Source: Membranipora membranacea
Lineage: Eukaryota > Bryozoa > Gymnolaemata > Cheilostomatida > Membraniporidae
Assembly (NCBI GenBank): GCA_914767715.1
Contig: OU612071.1
Coordinates: 19,712,948-19,776,947, forward strand
DNA: 64,000 bases
Reading direction: 5' to 3'
The number at the start of each line of letters is the position of its first letter. Within the stretch, counting starts at the first letter, position 1. Both the position numbers and the translations under genes were made by a program. Below the pieces are notes generated by a model, which saw nothing but the letters and a program-made list of their open reading frames with translations, was not told the DNA's origin and searched no databases. Positions 48,858 to 59,500 of the stretch are shown in pieces.

Positions 48858-50176
48858 AACGGTTCGGTCCCAAAACGGCCCGCGGCCTAAAACGGCCCGA
48901 GGCCCAAAACGGCCCGGCATGATTTATGAGTTCTCCAAGTCCCAAAACCTCTAAAAAATGATTAAGTCAACGAACTTAAGTTTTAGGGAAAGAACTTAAG
49001 TTTTCAAACTTTTCGAAAAAACGGCCCATCTTGGTTTTTGAGTTCTCCAAGTCCCAAAACCTCTAAAAAATGAGTTAAGTCAACGAACTTATGTTTTTGG
49101 GAAAAAACTTAAGTTTTTGGGAAAAAAACGCAGGGCGTCGGGTCGGCGGGAGATCGAGCGCAGGGACGCGCGACAAGTCGGCGCGCGCGGCGCCGGAGCA
49201 GGTGGCGGCCCTCCCCTCTAAGGGCCGCCGCTGACGTGCCTTTCCCAAGGGCCATCGTGCAACCGTCGTGGATTGATAGTATACTCTGCCGCTTCCGCGT
49301 GACGGTGCACTTTTGTCTCCGGTGCCGCGCGAGCCTCGTCGCCTTTGTGCCCTCGTTCCCGCTCTCTCTCAATCGCCGTCGACGCCCCTTGGCGCTCCCG
49401 CTCCTACTGTCCTGTTCACGATCGCGCCCTCTTTGGCACGCTTTGGCACGCTTGGCGCGTAGCCCGTTTGCCGCTGACGGCGGCACATGGCGCATCCGGG
49501 GGCCCGCTGTCCCCCGGTACGCACGGTGCCTGCCGTCACTGAACGCGCGCGCGACGAAACGAACGACGCGTTTTTTCGAAAAGTTTGAAAACTTAAGTTT
49601 TTTCCCAAAAACTTAAGTTTGATGACTTAACTCATTTTTTAGAGGTTTTGGGACTTGGAGAACTCAAAAATCAAGATGGGCCGTTCATTTGAAAACTTAA
49701 GTTTTTTCCCAAAAACTTAAGTTCGTTGACTTAACTCATTTTTTAGAGGTTTTGGGACTTGGAGAACTCAAAAATCAAGATGGGCCGTTCATTTGAAAAA
49801 TTTGAAAACTTAAGTTTTTTCCCAAAAACTTAAGTTCGTTGACTTAACTCATTTTTTAGAGGTTTTGGGACTTGGAGAACTCAAAAATCAAGATGGGCCT
49901 TTTTTTTGAAAAATTTGAAAACTGAAGTTTTTTCCCAAAAACTTAAGTTCGTTGACTTAACTCATTTTTTAGAGGTTTTGGGACTTGGAGAACTCAAAAA
50001 CCAAGATGGGCCGTTTTTTCGAAAAATTTGAAAACTCAAGTTTTTTCCCAAAAACTTAAGTTCATTGACTTAACTCAAATTTTAGAAGTTTTGGGACTTG
50101 GAGAACTCATAAATCTTGCTGGGCCGTTTTGGGCCGCGGGCCGTTTTGGGCCTCGGGCCGTTTTGGGTGTTTTCCG
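48858..50176. mobile_element. 1.3-kb inverted-repeat element with a GC-rich core
   Basis: Ends are GC-rich inverted repeats built from aaaacggcccgaggccc-like words. Inside lie units of about 110 bp containing ttgagttctccaagtccc, caaaacctctaaaaaatga and aacttaagtttt: two on the left and five in opposite orientation on the right. The core (49128-49565) is strongly GC-rich and CpG-rich, unlike anything else in the window. It sits in the 3' end of copy B, and comparison with copies A and C shows that the gttaaatatat context resumes at its right edge. Confidence 0.75.
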
Positions 50177-50429
50177 TTAAATATATAGTTTCAAGAAAAT
50201 AAACAAACAAAGAAAAAATTATTGAGTCCTTGTTTGCTGTCTCACCAGCACATTCTAATGTTATGAAAAATGTTCACTACTGTTTCTCGTGTAACGGAAA
50301 AAGCAGGAGAAATGTGAATGATGCTAACCAATTAAAATTGAATGGCCAACTGATAGCCTTACGTTGACTGGGCCTTTTATGACTGCCTCATTCTTTAAAG
50401 TCATGACCTAAGTGTGATACTACTCTATG

Positions 50430-50567
50430 GTGTATTGCAACATTAAGAGACCCAAAGGCATTATTGTTGTAGTAAACCCCAACATGAAGATGACATAACA
50501 TCCTGTAATCAAACACTCTGTTTTACATTGGAGTTAGTAGTAGTCCACCTAGTAGTCACAGTTTGTG
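50430..50567 (+). promoter_or_regulatory. Conserved 5' flank of receptor copy C
   Basis: Closely similar to the flank of copy B for about 140 bp up to the ATG and less so to copy A. Shared words include gtgtattgcaacatt, cattattgttgtagt and cacctagtagtcacagtttg. It probably contains the transcription start and 5' UTR. Confidence 0.5.
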
Positions 50568-53500
50568 ATGAGTCTGTGCGTGTTGCTACTCATTCTTCAA
50601 TCAGTCCAACATCTCAGGTCAGTCACTATGTGAAATAATCTTTAAAGTTATTAATGTAACAAATGAGGTGTTTAGTATCATTCTAAAGTTCGCAGGCTTA
50701 TTTAGAAAGCTGCTATAAGGTTTGCAAACAACATGTAGCCCAGTTTCAACTGATTTTAACAATTTGAGATTGGAAGGTACAAAAAAAGTGATATTTTGTA
50801 TATACTTTCATTAAAATAGTACCCTTTTAGTACCTTCACATCTCAACTTTGAGTGAAAGTCAGTCGAAACTGTGGCCTATGTTGTTTATGAAACTGAACC
50901 TAGACTGAGAACTCTAGAATGATACTAAGAACCTGATTCCTTCACAATCACTTTTAAAGGGAGGGTGTTCAAACTGTCAATTGTTACACCAAAGTGTACG
51001 GTGTTTACTACAAAATTAAAAAGGAAAGCCTCCGTTCTCTTTTTTCTCCATAATCAGTGCCATTTGCCAATGGAATAAAAAGCAATATTGTGTTTTAAAA
51101 TATTGCTGTGCTACTGACATTATATAGCATGCACTGAGACAAGCATGTAAACCATAGATGTAAAAACTGTTTATATATCTATAATGTAAACATACGGTAG
51201 CTCTTGCTCTGATACTTACAACATAGTTCAGTAACCAGCTTGGTAGCTTTCCTTTTTCCAAACAAACGTCTTTCTTTGAAAGTTGTTATCTTAAAGCTTA
51301 CATGGCTTGGTTGTTAGAGTATAGTAGAGAAGTGATCTTCCTGATTCAAAAAGCACATTCTCGGCCACTCTGTCATTGCTCAGCACAGCTAACACCCAGT
51401 AGTATAGATTCTCCAAACATTCTCTCCCTCGGCAGCGTCAGTTGTATTGATTGCTCATTCATATACAATAAGAGGTTCGACATGTTCGTGAGACTTCTGC
51501 TATAGACATGTGCGTTTTTGAAAACGCCCCAAAGCAGCCTTTTCGCATCACGCTCCCTAACATAATTGTTCTATTCAACAGTAAAACAAACATAAAGCTT
51601 TTCAGTTAAAGTTACTTTATTTCCAGTGCACTGAGTGTAGATTCCTCTATATATCAGTATCCCATAAAAGCAGCAGTGCGAGTTACATTTGAACTGAACA
51701 GCAATCTACTATATAACCTGACAGCAAAATGTCTGATGTCACCTGGAATCAGCACTAACGGTGTAGACCAGACAAGCTGTGGTCAAACCACAAGATCTAA
51801 TGCAGACTGTACCACAGTATGTGAGGTAAGTACAGAAAGGAATATCAAATGATCAATCAATCAATTCTAAAATACTTACAGAATTCAGTATTATTTTAGG
51901 CGTTTGTATAACAAATTTTCGAATAATGCATAAGCCCAAGATTGTTGCTTTTTATTCTAGAATTCTCCATTGTTCAATTCTTGCTTTGTGTGATTTGAAC
52001 TAGTGGTTAGCTGTAATGTAATAGTATCTATTAGTTATGTAATGCTAGACAATCAAGCTGTCCTTTTGATGTGCGTACTGGTACACTACACCACGTCATG
52101 TGATCCAAACTCCTCAATGATCAATAATCTTTTCTAACTCACAGCCAATAACCTATGAGCCATTGAAGTATGGTTGGCGAATATTTGTTTTGGTGACTCT
52201 CAGTCCGTTTGCAAAGACAGAACCAAATGAAAAGCTTGATATACTTTCAGCTGCCTTTCTCAAGCGGATGCGTAAGTTGACTGGATCATAGCGACCATTA
52301 ATTTTGATCCTACAATGCCCTTTTGCTCTTGACTGAGTCTCAATAAATGTCATCAAAGGCATAAGTTAAGCAGATAGTTGTACCTCAACATTCAAAAAGC
52401 ATTGTTAACTGTTCAGTTTGCTGTAAAACCAACATTCAGTCATAGAAATCAGTTTAGACTGTGATGTTTTTATTATTGAATCACGAATTGTTTTCTTATT
52501 CATGCTGGATTCATTGCTTTATTTCAGCACCAGAGCCTATTTTCAACATCTCAGCTAACTCTAACAGTAGCAGGGCTAATTTATCCGATACTGTTATCAC
52601 TGTTTACCTGGCAAGTAAATTTAGCAGCAGAGGGAGATTAGATGCGCTGACCTTCTCACTGGTTCCACCTGGTGAATCCTGCTGCATCGACAACAGAAAA
52701 AGACCCGCGATAACTAAATCATGGTGTAAGGCAACTTGCTGATGTACATTCATTATGACAACAATGTTATTTTTTGTAATTCCTTCAATGGCATCATAAT
52801 CATTTTGAAGAAAAAATGTCTTGCGTTATGTGCCAAAAGAAGAATGAGAAAGAATTCAGTTTGTAAATTTATATGAATTGAGCTCCATATTTTGGTTTTG
52901 ATCAGACCCGTTACAAGCTCTCCAGTTGGATAGGCAAATAATGAATAGCCGACAAAAAAATCACCGGGTTTCTATTTCATATCGTTTCACAGTTGAATTA
53001 CAATGACCAAGAGGGATTGGCATGAGCATTTTGAGGCCTCAACCCTGATGCTGACGAAAAGGTTTAATGCAAATACATTTTTCCAGTTTTAATACAACAG
53101 TTGAAAACATATTCTAGGGACAATTTGATCAAATTTTCATGTCAACTGCCCTTCACCATCAACTACACACTTCGATATAAGAAGTTTACCACAGTCTACG
53201 CTGTTGTTTCAGAATCATCTCATTGTCTTTTTGCAGCCCCAAGTGACTCAGGCCCTCACACATTGAGGCTAGGTATAACCAACCACACGAGTGGTCAACT
53301 CTACAAAGTTTGTGCATTGGTATCAAGTGTAGGAACTGCCAGCCCTTGTGTGGAGACAAGAGAGGTTATTCAACAGGGTAAGACTAAGTTCATGATGATT
53401 GACAACTGAGAGCGAAGAATATCATACATGAATCATTCCCGATTGCTTTGTAGCTTGGGAGTCATGCCAAACATTACTTGTATGAATACTCTGATAATTG

Positions 53501-56500
53501 TGCTGATCATTGCTTGCATAGTGTCATTTACCCTCCACACTGGCTGAGTAGTGTACTACTGCCTGGTTACAAGTGTTCGTATTTTTGTTTTTGTTGTTGC
53601 ATTAAAATCTGGAAGGAACACCCAAAGACACGCAGTCAGAACAGAATACAAAACGACAGTGCACATGTCCACTGGTAATACACTACTCAGCTAAGACATA
53701 GAGTAGAAGACACTTAACAAGCTATAACCAACACACAGCAAAATAAATCAGCTATCAGGGTATACAGACAAGGCCTCAAACTTCTGGCCTGATCCCTGAT
53801 CCAAGACTAATTGTTATGGCAGTAAGCCCAGGGCTAAAGCTACAGCTCATGATATTAACTAACTATCTCCTCAATAAGAGTACTTGATCTCTTGTATTTC
53901 CCTTGTCAATATGTTAGATCTGATTGGATATTGGTTGGGAGAGAGAGAATGCCAGATCAGATGAGAGTACCTATTCACATAGGCGTATTTAACTATCTCG
54001 AACTCTCGAATGTTAGAGGCAAGGATGGTTAGAGTGTTGGGAAAAATGTTCCACCCTCGAATCAAGTAATAAGGAATTGTCTTCTTTTTCTGTTATTATT
54101 ATTAATTGTCCTCTCTTTGTCACTGGACATAAAAGTAAAATTTTGATATGAAATCAGTAGACTTTTTGTTGTCTATTGACATTCCAAGGTCATCTTAATT
54201 AATACTTTGGGATGCAACGAAGTTACAGGAAAATACAGATAGAGCAAATCTTTTCTCCCTAAAAACTTCCTCATGCTACCCTAATGCTACCAAAATCTCT
54301 GGAGTATTGCTCTGTATATATTGTTACCCAGAAAGTCCCTTGACTTTTATCCCTCCAATCCTCTCATCAATATGCCTATTTAGCAACAAGGCAAAGCAAG
54401 CACACCTGTCTGTTTTTGTTTTTTTTTCATCATCATCATCATGATCATCATTTCATTATTGATGATGATGGTTGGTGGTTGATTGCTTGTTGTTGATTCA
54501 TTGATTTTATTGTTGTGTTGATTGATTGAGACTGTCAACAGAACCCCACACAATCATAGTCATAGCTATCAATCATGGTCACAACACACTGCACAGCCTC
54601 AGAGTCAGACCCACTGCAGTCATCATGGGCACCTGCTGGTATACATACATCATATTTATTCTGGGGAATGATGTTGATTTTCAAATCTTTAACCTGGAGG
54701 TCAACAAGTCACTTACTTACCAATGGAGTTTGTCTGGTTATGTTAATATTCTCTACTCTAACAATTTGTTAGAGACTCTAACAAATTTGTTAGAGTCTCT
54801 AACAGATGCTTGTCTCCTGAAAAAATTTTTTCCGCTGCGCGGGGCTTTTATTGTTAGAGAGTTGACCAGTCAGATTAAATACGCCTATGCCTATTCAGGT
54901 AGAGTGAAAGTGATGCTTGTTTCACTTTTACTATATCTCAATTAGGAACTATCATGAAAGCTTCAGTCCTGGATTTGGCTCATCCAACGCCCCCTCCCCA
55001 AAATCTAACAACGAACCAATAAGAGTCAACACATCTGCTAAAATTTCTTATCTCATAAATATCACATTGATTCTACATTGACATTATAGAGATAGTTTAA
55101 TTGTGAACATTTAGAAATTTGTATATAACATATTATATGTTATTTATAATGAGAAATGGTGGATCCTCAGAAGGAGGCAGCATCTTCAAAGCTTCACCTG
55201 ATTAAACACTAACTAAAATCAATCCGACTCAATCCGATTCAATCAAACACAATCAAACTTTAATCAAACTCAATCAAACTTTAATCAAACTTTAGTCAAA
55301 CTCAATCAAACTCAATCAAACTCAATCAAATTCAATCAAACTCAATTAAGCTCATTGTTTAGATTGCTCTAAATCTTGAGTCCTGTGTTGCAGCTCCACT
55401 GCCCCCGAAAATCAAACATAGTACATTTCACAGAAACCACACAGGACTGCTGTTAAGATTACAAGTCACAAACACTTCTGTCAAATATGACACCATACAC
55501 TTAGTCTGTGATCCTGATGAGAAAAGGGACATCTATCCTAAGCCTTCCTGTACCCTGGAGAAACGAAACCAGAGCAACAATGTGTACAGTGTAAGCAATA
55601 TGTTTTGCTACAAATGTTTGAAGCTGAGAGGCTATGATGGTTACGAAATCAGATCGTTGCTAACCATTGATGAAATATAATAATAATATTATTATATTTC
55701 ATCAATGGTTAGCAACGATCTGATTTCGTGAATTTTTTATCAGGGGTAGTAATGGTAGTAATAATTTATAGCAATCAACCATTATCTTGTGTATGCAAAT
55801 CAGTTGAGAATAATTTGATTCCACTCAAGCAAATCAGTCATGTGATTTGAAAAAATTTTAGGCTGATTTTCTCGCTGCATTCCCTGCTGGCCTTTCCTAG
55901 TTTGAAATAACAGTTTGCTTTTCTAATATCAGGTTCAAGCATTTCCTTATGGCACAGTATTTCTTGCGCAAAGTTGGAGTGTGATAGGCAGTATGAGAAG
56001 CTCGGAGAATAGCACCTTCCTTTTTCATACAGGTCAGGCAGTTAACCCACAGGCCAAACTGGCAGCGATGCAGTCCGCAGGAAAAACTTTTGCAATATCC
56101 ATGTCAAATTATGCAAATCAATGCATGCTGAGCATAACATTTAAGCAGAAATTTAGACCTGTAATAGTTGATCGATGATTGATCATAATATGTTTGATGT
56201 ATTGTTGAAAAGAGACATTTTCACACTTTTTCTTGCACAGAATTAGGTTGGAACTGTGTTCTAAGTGTTCCCCCTCTTTGTTTCTTTGTTGGAAGGCCCG
56301 CTCAGCTCCCATCAGATCCCACTCACTTCTGGTTTATCTCCGGTGATTACTTTACTCTTCTAGAGTACGAAAATTTAAATAGAAAACTGTGAGTTATTTA
56401 ATGCAAGTATAGTAATTACTTAATTGGTAAACTTTTTCAGATTTACCTGTACTTGACAACCTAAAAGCAGAGGCGGAAGTTGCGCCTCCTGGAATATTTG

Positions 56501-59500
56501 GCGATAAAAAACCATCTGTGAGATTCACTTGGATGAGGCCGGTTGACATCGCCTACCCCTACAATATCAAAGTGTCATGTGTAGACTGTTTAACGGGAAC
56601 TGTGAAATATGTTAGTACACTTTAATATAGCTGTCACTCTATGGATCTCAATCATGGACAAAGATATTTAATCAATGCTTAATACAAAAATCACAAAAAA
56701 CTTGACTTGAGCCTGGTCAGTGGTGTCTTTTATTTTTGCTTTTATAGCCCAACGTACAGTTGACCAAAACCGCCAATTTTTTTCCAAATTATATCCCTAG
56801 TGCCTGTAATTATGGCGGTTTTGGTGCCACCTCTATGTTTACGAAGTCACTTTCTAAATCAAATGGCATGTTTGGTCAGACCAAAACTGCCACTGTAGCT
56901 GACCATCATACTTTCCCTCTGTTGAGTTGCGGTTCTGGTTGAACAAAACCGCCACTGTAGCTTCACATCATACTTGTCTTTTCTTGAGTGGCAGTTCTGG
57001 TCGACCAAAACAGCCACTTAGGAATTCTTGTTTCAGACAGGTGAGCACAACTCCCACCATAAATAGACTGATCATGTGACTTATACTATTCATAATTTTC
57101 TCAAGACCCGGAAACCTTGCCATTGCTAGGTACTAGTGACTAGTGCTTTGCAATTAAAATTGTAAGGAAATAGTAACCTGGCTAGTGCTTATGGTTCCCA
57201 TGGTCAATGCTGCTGAGCTAAGAGTTCATCCGGATGTCTATTTGGCAACCGCCGGATGTCTGTGTGGCATCCGGTAGTTGCCTGATAGGCATCCGGCTGA
57301 ATGGGTTTTTGTCACAAGCGGATGGGCCTTTTTACAGAGATATGAGGCGGATGGCCATTTACCATTTAGCACAACAAATGTGGATTATGCGCCTGTTATT
57401 AATTGGGATCACATCAGCCAACCACACTCAGCTATGAATGTGGTTGTCTAGCATCTCATCATGTAAGCCAACTGCAGGATAGGATAATATACTAGTTCAG
57501 TATTAATTACAATAAGTATAATTTTATTGTGAAACCTATCCTGTAGTTGACTTACATGATGAGATGCTGAATCCCCACATCCATAGCTGAGTGTGATCAG
57601 CTGATGTGATCCCATGTAATAACAGTCACATAATTGGCATTGACCATGGAAACCATAAGCACTAGCCATGTTTCTGTTTCCTTACAAGTTTAATTGCAAA
57701 CCACTAGTCACTAGTACCTAGCAATGGCAAGAGTTCCGGTCTTGTGGAAATTACGAATAGTCACATGATCAGTCTATTTCTGATCGGAGTTGTGCTCACC
57801 TGTCTGAAATAAGAATTCCTAAATGGCGACCAAACCCGCCATTTGATTTAGAAATTGACTCAACACAACATAGAGGTGGCGGTTTTGGTCAGACCAAAAC
57901 CGCCATAATTAAAGGTACTGGGGATATTATGTGTGAATAATGGCGGTTTTGGTCAACTGTACCCAACGATTTATGCCAGAATTAACAATGATATTTCCAA
58001 ATTTGTAGACTGAGATCAAAGATAACAGCTCAGATTTGGAGTTCATATTCTCAGGTGGCCTCACACATGGTCGAAACTTCTCGTTTGTTGTAGCTATGTA
58101 TAGAGGAATTATCACCAAACATTCAGATATTAAAATACATATTTACTCAAAGAGGGTACGAGCTACAGTAACATTTGGTAAGAAAATCTGTGGCCTAACT
58201 AATTCATTTACAACATAGCTTATAAGGCATTAAAGGTAAAGTATTGACTCCTCATTAAGTTCCAAAATGTCAGAATGTGAAAGCTGCCATTTTGTGAGGT
58301 AAAATATTAAGTAGTCACTACACATGTGCAGTAGCCTGAGAGCGTATATATGAATATTTTTTTTACCAATTGGATTACTTGTTGAAAATGGCTTATAATT
58401 GAATTGAGTGAAAGGAAGGACAACTACATACAACTGCTCACATCACTGCCTATATTTGGAACTTTTTTTATGGCTGTTCTCAGCATATTTAGCCATACTT
58501 GATTCTTTTCATAGTGAAATGATAATGAGGGCCAGATGGAAAAAAGTTGATAGTAGTGTATTCCAATTGCTACACACAACCTCAGCAACTTGTCATGTGT
58601 TATTTAGTGACATCAAAAAGGGATATAACAAAATGCCTCAAAAATTGCCTTTGCCCTTAATGTCTTTACACAAATCAGGTTACCGGTTCCAAAATTTGTG
58701 TATTTCTGTATTCTTAGTAAATGTTATCAATGAAGTGTCTTTTCCTATACAGTGCAGTTCATTTAACTCAAACCTCTGGGGACCACCAAAATTTGTTCTC
58801 ATTAAGCAGAATCTGAATTAAGTGACATTAGAATGTATCGGACCAGAGAGAATGGAAGGGGGAGGAGCCTGCACTCGATAGGCCACACCTTTTTTTATAA
58901 CATGATCTTAATTTCGTTTTAAGTTGTGCCCTCACAACGAAACCACGATTAATGAATTGAAAAGGGTGGGTTGACAACTTCTCAAGTGACAAATCTATGA
59001 CTTTCCAAGGGAAAGTACACAAATAAAATATCATTTTTGTTGTATTTTAGAATAAAATTATTCTTTATTATTCTTCTTATGGCGGGAGAACACATGTGAG
59101 AGTGTACTGAAACAATTCTTAGAGCTAAAGACAATCATCTTGAGTGGAAAATTTTACAGGGCAAGGTACCCATAATAGTACCAATTTTTCGAATTGTATC
59201 ATTCAGGAAAGGAAATTTAGCTTGTGAATCTGAATATTATTTCAGCACCTATGGCTAGGGGGTGTTGATAGCTGTCCGACAATATCTCATTTGCATACCT
59301 ACTGTCACTAGAAGGCTGGGAATCTTACAGAATGTGGCAAGTTAAGGAGCGAAAAAGATGATTAATGAGTGTTATTAGCACAATTGTGTTGTAATAACTT
59401 GTTCAGGACATAATTCAAGTGTTCTGGATTGGTTGCTGACAATAGTTTTTTATTGGATTTGTATATTTCATGGATAAAACATAAAAAAATGAGTGTTGTG

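Noticed and set aside
49109-49616. Arg-rich ORFs on both strands in the GC-rich core
   Set aside because: High GC lowers stop frequency so several frames are open at once; no recognisable protein.
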